From the NCBI RefSeq assembly GCF_025146565.1, contig NZ_CP102258.1, forward strand, positions 1,210,001-1,274,000: 64,000 bases of DNA, in the 5' to 3' direction. The notes under the pieces were generated by a model that saw only the letters and a program-made list of their open reading frames with translations, made no database searches and had not been told where the DNA came from. Each line of letters begins with the position of its first letter. Positions within the stretch are counted from its first letter, which is position 1. The translations under genes and the position numbers were made by a program. This DNA is from Bacteroides eggerthii. Lineage in GTDB: Bacteria > Bacteroidota > Bacteroidia > Bacteroidales > Bacteroidaceae. Shown piece by piece: positions 26,540 through 36,652 of the stretch.

Positions 26540-29500
26540 ATGAACAGACTTTTTTTTCTAACCTTATTGTTAACTGCTTCGCTCTCAGTGAGGGCGCAGC
26601 AGTTTCCTCTTTCTGTAAAAGAGGGAAAAATAACCTACCATGCAGATAAACAGGGAAATCGTATTCCCGACTATTCTTCGTGTGGTTATGAGAACAGCAA
26701 TAAGCCTATTCCCGATGTGGAAAACCGGGTTTTTGTATCTTGGCAGGAAGGTGACTGTTCCGCCCGTATTCAGCAGGCAATCGACTATGTTTCTATTCTG
26801 AAACCTGATGCGCAGGGATTCAGAGGAGCGGTACTTTTGGATGAAGGTACTTTCTGTTTACATCAGCCATTGCGTCTAACTACTTCCGGGGTAGTCCTTC
26901 GCGGGATTCATCGCGACAGGACTATACTCAAAAAAATGGGGACAGATCGTGGCGCCGCTATTTATGTAGAGGGGAATAACGATCTTCTGATTACCGATAC
27001 GCTCCAGATAACCAATGACTATCTGGCGTGCAATAGTACCAAAATTGCAGTGAACGGTAAAGTGGAACAGGGTGAAGAGATTATGGTTTATCGTCCTTCA
27101 ACCAAAGCGTGGATTGATTTACTGGATTGTGATCATTTCGGTGGCGGACTTGGTTATCTTGGCTGGAAACCCGGTGACATTGATCTTCGTTGGATGCGTA
27201 CCGTAGCTGATGTAAATGGAATGGAAGTCACGCTCGATGCGCCGTTGACAATGGCAATTGACAAGCAACTGGGGGCGCCTCTCTTATTGCGGTATGAGTG
27301 GAAAGGGCGCATTGAACGCATTGGTGTGGAGAATCTTACGATAGATTCTGACTACGACACTTGTTATCCTATGGATGAAGATCATTGTTGGGAAGGCGTT
27401 TATATGGATAATGCTACTAATTGTTGGGTGCGCCGTTTAAGTTTCCGTCATTTGGCCGGTAGTGCGGTGGTGTTGCAGAAAACGACCTCAAAGGTAACAG
27501 TAGAAGATTGTGTATCTACGGAACCTGTCAGTGAGATAGCGGGACATCGCCGCTGGACATTCCATACGCGCGGTCAACAGACTCTCTTTCAGCGATGCTT
27601 TTCATCGAAAGGTATTCATGATTTTTCTGCAGGTGCTTTGGCAGCCGGACCGAATGCATTTGTACAGTGTGAGGCGTCTGAGGCATTAGGGTTCAGCGGT
27701 TCGGTGGGCTCTTGGGCTTGCGGACTGCTTTTTGATGTGGTAGATATAGACGGACACATGCTCTCTTTCAGTAATCATGGACAAGACATGTATGGACTGG
27801 GCTGGAATGCTTCGAACAGTATGTTTTGGCAATGCACAGCCGCCGAAATTGAGTGCTATTCGCCTGCTGTCGATGCCCGTAATTATGCTTATGGTTGTTG
27901 GTCTGCTTTCAAAGGTAATGGTGAGTGGGGCGAATCCAATAATCATGTGTCCCCTCGCAGTCTGTTCTATGCGCAGTTGCAGGAACGTATGCAAATGGGC
28001 GATATGGGTGAAATGGAACCAAACCAACTCGAATGTCAGGCGCGTATTCTGCCGCGTGCCGTAAATGCCAGTAGCAGTCCCACTGTCGAAAAGGCTATGC
28101 AGTTGGCTCGCGAGGCCTATGCTCCTTTGCTTACTTTGCGTTCTTGGATAGAGAAGGCTCCTTATACAGCTTCTGTGTCGTCTGCAGGACTAATGACGAT
28201 AGATGCTTTGAAGCCTGCTCATATAAAACAGATTAAGAATCTGCATCCGCAGCAGAATCGTCCGGAGAAAACACAGGATGTTCCTCAGTTTGCATTGAAT
28301 AAGGGAGTCTTATCGGTGAACGGCGCTCTTCTTGCAGGTGGCAAACTTGATGTGCAATGGTGGAATGGGTGGCTCAAGGAGAACCGTATTCATAGCTATA
28401 AGCCTCATGTGACCCGTTTTGTCCCCGGGCGTGAAGGCTTTGCTTATACGGACCGTATAGACTCTACTGTCAATTATATGAAACGCAACAATCTGGTTGT
28501 ACTCGATCACAATTATGGTCTTTGGCTCGACCGCCGTCGGGATGATCATGAACGTATCCGGCGTCGGAACGCTGATTCATGGGCTCCTTTCTATGAACAG
28601 CCTTTTGCGCGTAGCGGGCAAGGAAAAGCTTGGGATGGATTGACTAAGTATGATCTGACCCGTCCTAACCGTTGGTATTGGAGCCGTTTGCGACAGTTTG
28701 CCGAGAAAGGTGCTGAACAAGGAGTGTTGCTCTACCACGAGAATTACTTTCAGCACAACATATTGGAAGCAGGCGCGCATTGGGTAGATAGCCCTTGGCG
28801 TAGTGCCAATAATATCAATAATACAGGTTTTGCAGAACCTGTCAATTTTGCCGGTGATAAGCGGATCTTTGTAGCAGACATGTTTTATGATGTGACTCAT
28901 CCTGTGCGCCGCCAGCTTCATCGCCAGTATATTCGTACGTGTTTGAATGAGTTGGCAGACTTACCTAATGTAGTTCAGCTTGTCAGTAGCGAATATACGG
29001 GTCCGCTTCATTTTGTGCAGTTTTGGATTGACGTAATTGCGGAATGGGAGGCTGAAACCGGTAAGGACGCTCTCGTGGCACTGAGTGCTACAAAAGATGT
29101 GCAAGATGCTATATTGGATGATCCGGTGCGTAGTAAGATTGTTGATATTATTGACATACGTTATTGGCATTACAATACAAAAGAGCTATATGCTCCTAAA
29201 GGTGGAGTGAATTTGGCGCCTCGCCAGCATGCCCGTAAAATGAGAGTGGGAAAGGTGACTTATGCCGAGGCTTATCGCGCCGTAAGCGAGTATCGGCTTC
29301 GCTATCCTGAAAAGGCTGTGACTTATTATGCGCAAAACTATCCGGCAATGGCATGGGCAGTAGCTATGGCCGGTGGTTCTTGTCCGCAAATAAAAGGTGT
29401 GAGTGAAGAGTTGTTGCAAGCGTTTGCCCGGACTGTTCCAATGGAACGAAAGGCGGGCGATGTTTACGAAATGGTAAAATCTGATACGGATATTATCATA

Positions 29501-29680
29501 TATTCCCATTCAAAATCAAAATTTACCATTCCTGTGGCGGCAGGTAAATACATGCTGAAACAAGTGAATGTAGAGAGTGGTGAAGAACTTGTTATTGATA
29601 ATAGGTTGAGAATCAGTGGACAATGTGAAGTTCCTGCTGCTTCTCAAGAGGAGTGCGTTTATTGGTTGCACCGGTTGTAG
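26540..29680 (+). CDS. Beta-helix plus DUF6298-like protein of unknown activity
   Basis: 1046-residue exported protein (signal peptide MNRLFFLTLLLTASLSVRAQ). Residues ~30-540 look like a right-handed parallel beta-helix of the pectin-lyase superfamily (GAVLLDEGTFCLHQPLRLTT, GIHRDRTILKKMG, NATNCWVRRLSFRHLAGSAV). From ~610 a second domain resembles DUF6298: VVLDHNYGLWLDRRRDDHER, EQPFARSGQGKAWDGLTKYD, FQHNILEAGAHWVDSPWR, SSEYTGPLHFVQFWIDVIAE and ALSATKDVQDAIL. The second part has the alternating pattern of a TIM-barrel hydrolase, with possible acidic catalytic residues in SSEYTG. No activity is known to me. Six bases separate it from the PL1 gene, so it very probably acts on the products of that lyase or on an RG-II linkage. 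Confidence 0.7.
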   Translation: MNRLFFLTLLLTASLSVRAQQFPLSVKEGKITYHADKQGNRIPDYSSCGYENSNKPIPDVENRVFVSWQEGDCSARIQQAIDYVSILKPDAQGFRGAVLLDEGTFCLHQPLRLTTSGVVLRGIHRDRTILKKMGTDRGAAIYVEGNNDLLITDTLQITNDYLACNSTKIAVNGKVEQGEEIMVYRPSTKAWIDLLDCDHFGGGLGYLGWKPGDIDLRWMRTVADVNGMEVTLDAPLTMAIDKQLGAPLLLRYEWKGRIERIGVENLTIDSDYDTCYPMDEDHCWEGVYMDNATNCWVRRLSFRHLAGSAVVLQKTTSKVTVEDCVSTEPVSEIAGHRRWTFHTRGQQTLFQRCFSSKGIHDFSAGALAAGPNAFVQCEASEALGFSGSVGSWACGLLFDVVDIDGHMLSFSNHGQDMYGLGWNASNSMFWQCTAAEIECYSPAVDARNYAYGCWSAFKGNGEWGESNNHVSPRSLFYAQLQERMQMGDMGEMEPNQLECQARILPRAVNASSSPTVEKAMQLAREAYAPLLTLRSWIEKAPYTASVSSAGLMTIDALKPAHIKQIKNLHPQQNRPEKTQDVPQFALNKGVLSVNGALLAGGKLDVQWWNGWLKENRIHSYKPHVTRFVPGREGFAYTDRIDSTVNYMKRNNLVVLDHNYGLWLDRRRDDHERIRRRNADSWAPFYEQPFARSGQGKAWDGLTKYDLTRPNRWYWSRLRQFAEKGAEQGVLLYHENYFQHNILEAGAHWVDSPWRSANNINNTGFAEPVNFAGDKRIFVADMFYDVTHPVRRQLHRQYIRTCLNELADLPNVVQLVSSEYTGPLHFVQFWIDVIAEWEAETGKDALVALSATKDVQDAILDDPVRSKIVDIIDIRYWHYNTKELYAPKGGVNLAPRQHARKMRVGKVTYAEAYRAVSEYRLRYPEKAVTYYAQNYPAMAWAVAMAGGSCPQIKGVSEELLQAFARTVPMERKAGDVYEMVKSDTDIIIYSHSKSKFTIPVAAGKYMLKQVNVESGEELVIDNRLRISGQCEVPAASQEECVYWLHRL

Positions 29681-29702
29681 CCAATGTTTTATATAGTGGA
29701 AG

Positions 29703-29730
29703 GGGAGTCTGAGGCAGGCTCCCTTTCTTT
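29703..29730 (+). terminator. Terminator after the PL1-DUF6298 unit
   Basis: A nine-pair stem, GGGAGTCTG and CAGGCTCCC, with loop AGG (29703-29723), followed by TTTCTTT. One pair is G-U. Confidence 0.75.
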
Positions 29731-29828
29731 GTTATGGTAATAATTGTTTTTTGTATGTAATTTCTTTGCGTTATCTGTATTTTCTTATTATAGACGAATT
29801 ATTACCGTTCTTCTGTTATAGGGCTGTT

Positions 29829-29836
29829 TATATTTG
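29829..29836 (+). promoter_or_regulatory. Likely -7 box for the ECF sigma gene
   Basis: TATATTTG fits the Bacteroides TAnnTTTG consensus, 55 bases before the start codon. No clear -33 TTTG is present at the right distance, and there is no copy of the 25-base PUL element here. Confidence 0.45.
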
Positions 29837-29890
29837 CATCATTGGAATGGGGAATTACCAGACCAGAATATCAACCTATAAATAACAGCT

Positions 29891-30454
29891 ATGACGAACT
29901 CAGATTTTATAGAACAAACCCGATTGTTGGTAGCCCGCACGCAACAGGGGGATCACAAATCTTTCGCGCAACTTTATGATATGTATGTCAATCAACTCTT
30001 TAATTTTGGCTTGCGTTTGACAACGGATCGCGAGTTACTTAAGGATTGTATACATGACGTATTTGTTAAGATTTATGTTAAGCGTGAAGAACTGAGTGAA
30101 GTAGTTAATTTCCGTTCTTATCTTTTTATCTCTCTCAAAAACCGGATATGTGACGAGTTGCGTCGTTTGGTATTCGGCAGCGATGTCCAGGTGGACAGTC
30201 TTCAACGTGTGGCTGAAGACGCCGATGTAGAGGAGGATTACTTGCGTCATGAAGCTGAGTTTTTTCAGAGTGTGAAGGTTGAGTCATTGCTGCGTCAGCT
30301 TTCTAAGCGTCAGCGCCAAGCTATTACCTTATATTATATGGAAGAAAAGAAATACGAGGATATTTGCGTGATTATGGACATGAATTACCAGTCTGTCAGA
30401 AACCTTGTGTGTCGAAGCTTGAATCGTTTGCGTGAATTGGCAATGGCTGTCTGA
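29891..30454 (+). CDS. ECF RNA polymerase sigma-70 factor
   Basis: 187-residue sigma factor of the extracytoplasmic-function type. Region 2 is visible at about residues 25-90 (LYDMYVNQLFNFGLRLTTDR, DCIHDVFVKIYVKREEL) and region 4 at about 130-185 (LSKRQRQAITLYYMEEKKYE, MNYQSVRNLVCRSLNRLREL). Bacteroides genes of this type usually sit beside a FecR-like anti-sigma factor and a SusC-type transporter, but none is present here: the flanks are the DUF6298 protein and about 1 kb of non-coding DNA. Whether it controls this locus or is a leftover from another is unclear. Confidence 0.9.
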   Translation: MTNSDFIEQTRLLVARTQQGDHKSFAQLYDMYVNQLFNFGLRLTTDRELLKDCIHDVFVKIYVKREELSEVVNFRSYLFISLKNRICDELRRLVFGSDVQVDSLQRVAEDADVEEDYLRHEAEFFQSVKVESLLRQLSKRQRQAITLYYMEEKKYEDICVIMDMNYQSVRNLVCRSLNRLRELAMAV

Positions 30455-30571
30455 TCTCGTTGTATTGTTCGTCCGGTTATCTCATTCTTACAACCTCATT
30501 TGTCTTCTTTTTACACCGCCAGTCCGGTGCAGCCTATTCCTGCCCAGAGTACTTTCAGGAGAGGGGTAATT

Positions 30572-30603
30572 CAGTATACGATTGAATGGCATTCAGTATA
30601 CGG
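30572..30603. repeat. CAGTATACG repeat, copy 1
   Basis: Contains TTCAGTATACG twice, with starts 23 bases apart. The same 32-base unit, diverged, recurs at 31334-31365 with the CAGTATACGAnnGAATG core retained. Confidence 0.6.
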
Positions 30604-30760
30604 GTTCACCCGTAAAAGTATGTGGTTTCATTCGATGCTTAAAGCTATATCTTCAACCATAAAACAATGAAGAAAAACAGAGATTCTGTCATCACTCAAC
30701 ACAATATGTCTTTATCCCTTTACCAGAGAAGGATACAGGAGCAACGACATGGGTGATGAC

Positions 30761-30790
30761 AAGGTGACGACAAACGTTTGTCATCACCTT
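30761..30790. repeat. 30-base near-perfect palindrome
   Basis: AAGGTGACGACAAAC followed by GTTTGTCATCACCTT; 14 of 15 positions pair perfectly and the remaining one would be G-U in RNA. A further direct copy of the arm, GGTGATGAC, lies immediately before it at 30752-30760. Confidence 0.75.
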
Positions 30791-31019
30791 AAATGCTTCC
30801 TCTTTTGAGGTTCCCTGCCACATAACTTATTTATAATCTGATGCTTTTGTCAGCAATCTCCTGTCTCTCCGTATCTTGCTGAAATTAGCCCGCATTAGGG
30901 GATAAAAGCACTCATTCCTTTGCTTTTCATCCCAAACATACAAGATAAATGTACTTTTATCCGGTTGCTTTTATACTTTTCAAGCAGATGTAATACCGCT
31001 ATGTACCTTGATAAACTCC

Positions 31020-31103
31020 GTTTTCCAATTGCGAACCGGGCGGTTGCCTATTGCGGGCTGTGCAGCCCGCAGGTGGAAACCCTACAGCCCGCAATTGGAA
31101 AAC
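31020..31103. repeat. Nested inverted-repeat element, 84 bases
   Basis: Outer arms GTTTTCCAATTGCG (31020-31033) and CGCAATTGGAAAAC (31090-31103) match over all 14 bases. Inside are AACCG/CGGTT (31034-31045) and TGCGGGCTG/CAGCCCGCA (31052-31071). A second CAGCCCGCA at 31085-31093 can compete for the same partner and overlaps the outer arm. Confidence 0.8.
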
Positions 31104-31333
31104 AAGGCTTTTGTTGAAGTGCAGCTACATTTATCCGGTATCTTTTCGATATAATACAGCCGGGAAAATGATATTTAGGACATAGGTTCGGGCTCTCTTC
31201 CTGCGGTTATGAATCTTTTCACCGCAAAGAAACGAGCCCATTTAGTTCCTGATATGAATTAATTGTGAACAGTTATTTATTGGAGATGTAGGTTTAAACA
31301 TCGAATGAGCCCACAATACTTTTGCAGGTGAGC

Positions 31334-31365
31334 CAGTATACGACCGAATGAGGTTCGGTATATGG
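31334..31365. repeat. CAGTATACG repeat, copy 2
   Basis: Diverged copy of the 32-base unit at 30572-30603, sharing CAGTATACGA, GAATG and a final CGGTATATGG-like end. Confidence 0.5.
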
Positions 31366-31488
31366 CTGAAAATTATCCGTCCTCTCAATGTAAAATTAAT
31401 GGATTTCGTTTCATTTCCAGAAAACAAGTATAGCTGGGAACGCCTTCCATTGTCTTTATCAGATAAGAAACGATAGCTTTCTATAATT

Positions 31489-32841
31489 TTATCTCTTCAT
31501 TAACTCCCATTCCACTGATGCCATTATAAATGAACCGATGGCTTTTCCCTCATTCTCAGTGATAGTGACATCCTTGCCTGCCAAATAGTAGTTTATTGTA
31601 CCTGTGCGTGAAGGACTGTTTTTAGGACCTAAGCCAGCTGAAGCGCATACTTGGATGATATGTGTTTTGTTGCCCTCTTGACGCACAAACTGCTTCAATA
31701 TTCCGTTGTAGGCCTTTTCTGCTACGGGGAGATATTCATCTTTGTCAAGCAGACCCAAGCGTATGCCTTTCAAAAAGGCATAAGTAAAGATTGCCGAAGC
31801 GGAAGATTCCAGGTAATTGGGTTGCGTGCCTACATTATATACTTTGCCGCTTATGGTATCACCTTTTCCGTCGGCTGCCATTGAGTGGTCGTATTGTAGC
31901 AGTTGATACCATACACCGCTTTTCGGATCCTGCCAACGCTTCAGTCCGGCTGCTACTTCATTCAGAATTCGGTGCATCGCCGGATAGTCTGCATGTTCGC
32001 GCGGCATAAACTCCAATACATCTACCAGGGCGGCTATGTACCAGCCCATACTTCTTGCCCAAAATTCGGGGCTGCATCCTTTGAACTTGCCGTCCTGTTG
32101 GGCCCAGAAAGAATTTTCATCTTCGGGAGTTGCAGTCCAGGCATGATAGTTCAGCTGCTTTTCGGCATTGTATGAGTATTGGTGAATTGTTTTAAATTGC
32201 AGTGCTATGTCACTCCAGCTTTCGTTGTTGTCCTTCGTGTCCTCTTTCCCAAACTTGGCTTGCCATTGCGCGTAGATGGGTGAGCCCATGAAAAGCCCGT
32301 CCAACCATACTTGATTGGGGTATACAGCCTTGTGGAAAAAGCAGCCGGCACCCGGAAGCGGTGCTTTGATGCGGCTATGATCATACTTCAGCCGGTTGCG
32401 TATGAGAGTGGCGGCAGTCTTGTATTTGCTCGCTTCCAAAGTATCTCCCTGCCGCATTTCTTCTTCATAAAGTCCGAAGAAGATATTTCCTGCGGGCAAA
32501 TCGTCAATGTTACTGGGACGCAGGGCGCCTTTACCTTTCTTATTGTGAATGAAAGTGCCGTCTTCATTGAGGCTGTTGTCCGCAAACGCTTTGACGGCAT
32601 CATAATAGGCTTTCTTTTCCGGATAGGCACTCCAGGCTTTCAGAACTGAATGTGCGACTAAGCCTGATACATAATCCCAGCCGGTTGTGTCGAGTTTGGC
32701 CTGATGGTGTCTGTTGCAGTAAAAATCGCCTAAGCCGTGTGTCTCTACCATCATTTGCGAGTAGATCGGTTCGCACTTTTCTTTTTTAGCCGGACTGCAG
32801 CTTATCAGGAGCAGTATCGGCCATAAATAGTGATGTTTCAT
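31489..32841 (-). CDS. GH105 unsaturated galacturonyl/rhamnogalacturonyl hydrolase
   Basis: 450-residue lipoprotein (lipobox LLLISC, Cys15) of the GH88/GH105 (alpha/alpha)6 group. It should remove the 4,5-unsaturated uronic acid that lyases leave at the non-reducing end, so it acts after the PL1 enzymes. Family blocks: TGWDYVSGLVAHSVLKAW (~55-70), LPAGNIFFGLYEE (~115), YPNQVWLDGLFMGSPIYAQW (~170-190) with the catalytic aspartate in WLDGLFM, and FWARSMGWYIAALVDVLEFM (~260-280). It lies 6 bases after a small upstream gene on the same strand, and a regulator-site copy precedes both. Confidence 0.92.
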   Translation of the reverse strand: MKHHYLWPILLLISCSPAKKEKCEPIYSQMMVETHGLGDFYCNRHHQAKLDTTGWDYVSGLVAHSVLKAWSAYPEKKAYYDAVKAFADNSLNEDGTFIHNKKGKGALRPSNIDDLPAGNIFFGLYEEEMRQGDTLEASKYKTAATLIRNRLKYDHSRIKAPLPGAGCFFHKAVYPNQVWLDGLFMGSPIYAQWQAKFGKEDTKDNNESWSDIALQFKTIHQYSYNAEKQLNYHAWTATPEDENSFWAQQDGKFKGCSPEFWARSMGWYIAALVDVLEFMPREHADYPAMHRILNEVAAGLKRWQDPKSGVWYQLLQYDHSMAADGKGDTISGKVYNVGTQPNYLESSASAIFTYAFLKGIRLGLLDKDEYLPVAEKAYNGILKQFVRQEGNKTHIIQVCASAGLGPKNSPSRTGTINYYLAGKDVTITENEGKAIGSFIMASVEWELMKR

Positions 32842-32847
32842 ATATTA

Positions 32848-33108
32848 TTATCTGCCATGTAAATCGTATAGTTTCAGAGAATAAGCTATGTCCTCCTTGA
32901 CTTCAAGCTGTTCTTGCTTGGTCATCAAGGGTGCTTCCCGGTCCAATCCCTCCAAGATAGTTTTGGCAGCAAAAGCTTCTTCCAAGGAATCTCCGTAATT
33001 GTTCCGCAACCATTGCTCTATGTCGATAGATGGTTGCGGATAATTACCGAGAATCTTCTCCAAAAAGATGTCATCCGTCAGCAAATCTGCTACGCTTCCT
33101 AATACCAT
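32848..33108 (-). CDS. Small acidic protein of unknown function
   Basis: 86-residue protein, no family recognised, no signal peptide or membrane helix, so cytosolic. It is rich in Leu, Glu and Asp (SIDIEQWLRNNYGDSLEEAF, TKQEQLEVKEDIAYSLKLYD) and predicted mostly helical. I chose the ATG at 33108 because a promoter box TAAATTTG at 33135-33142 on the same strand would start transcription downstream of the longer frame's ATG at 33147. It is 6 bases from the GH105 gene and shares its promoter. That a cytosolic protein is co-expressed with a pectin enzyme is unusual. Confidence 0.6.
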   Translation of the reverse strand: MVLGSVADLLTDDIFLEKILGNYPQPSIDIEQWLRNNYGDSLEEAFAAKTILEGLDREAPLMTKQEQLEVKEDIAYSLKLYDLHGR

Positions 33109-33134
33109 TGTCTTTCTTTGTTTAACTAAATATG

Positions 33135-33142
33135 CAAATTTA
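33135..33142 (-). promoter_or_regulatory. -7 promoter box for the small gene-GH105 unit
   Basis: TAAATTTG on the minus strand fits TAnnTTTG. It begins 8 bases downstream of the end of regulator site 5, so that site would occupy about -16 to -40, a position suited to an activator that replaces the -33 element. Confidence 0.55.
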
Positions 33143-33150
33143 CACATAAT

Positions 33151-33175
33151 GACGGTCGAAAATAATTGTTGTACT
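33151..33175 (-). promoter_or_regulatory. Putative PUL regulator site 5 (TACA-N15-CGTC)
   Basis: Minus strand begins AGTACAAC and ends GACCGTC over 25 bases, facing the small gene and GH105. It is divergent from site 10. Confidence 0.6.
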
Positions 33176-33225
33176 CATGTTGATAGGCGAGGTTGACAAC
33201 TTATAACATTCTTGCTTGTATGGCG

Positions 33226-33250
33226 GGTACAGAAGTGCTGTGTATCCGTC
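33226..33250 (+). promoter_or_regulatory. Putative PUL regulator site 10 (TACA-N15-CGTC)
   Basis: Begins GGTACAGA and ends ATCCGTC over 25 bases, 31 bases before the GH2 start. It is the most diverged of the 25-base copies but keeps TACA and CGTC. Confidence 0.5.
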
Positions 33251-33260
33251 TTTTTTATAG

Positions 33261-36506
<3,246 letters not shown>

Positions 36507-36565
36507 CCTGATAAATTAGCCTATTGAGGATGAAGACAGGTTCGTATGGATCGCTTAAAAGTGTG

Positions 36566-36590
36566 AGTACAAACAAATACATACTTCGTC
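36566..36590 (+). promoter_or_regulatory. Putative PUL regulator site 6 (TACA-N15-CGTC)
   Basis: Begins AGTACAAACAAA and ends ACTTCGTC; with site 8 it is the closest pair (same AGTACAAACAAA start and CTTCGTC end). It lies 62 bases before the second GH2 start and would drive the GH2-GH106-esterase-DUF5703 genes. Confidence 0.7.
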
Positions 36591-36652
36591 TCATGAATGA
36601 TATGAAAAAGTTATATATGCGCAACTTGGGAAAAGTAATACTATTTAATATA

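Larger units (their letters stand above)
30455..31488. other. 1-kb non-coding, repeat-rich region
   Basis: No convincing coding frame was found on either strand. It contains several structured segments: a diverged pair of CAGTATACG repeats (30572-30603 and 31334-31365), a small hairpin ACGGGT/ACCCGT (30600-30613), a 30-base near-perfect palindrome (30761-30790) and a nested inverted-repeat element (31020-31103). The mixture suggests the remains of an inserted element or a non-coding RNA locus. No transposase fragment was recognised. Confidence 0.7.

Noticed and set aside
30752..30790. Possible CRISPR repeat
   Set aside because: The repeated words are contiguous and palindromic without regular spacers, and no cas genes are present.
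30920..31117. 65-residue open frame in the gene-free region
   Set aside because: It runs through the nested inverted repeat, and nothing in it resembles a conserved protein.
36524..36652. Longer N-terminus of the second GH2 protein
   Set aside because: Regulator site 6 falls inside this stretch and the signal peptide begins at 36653.
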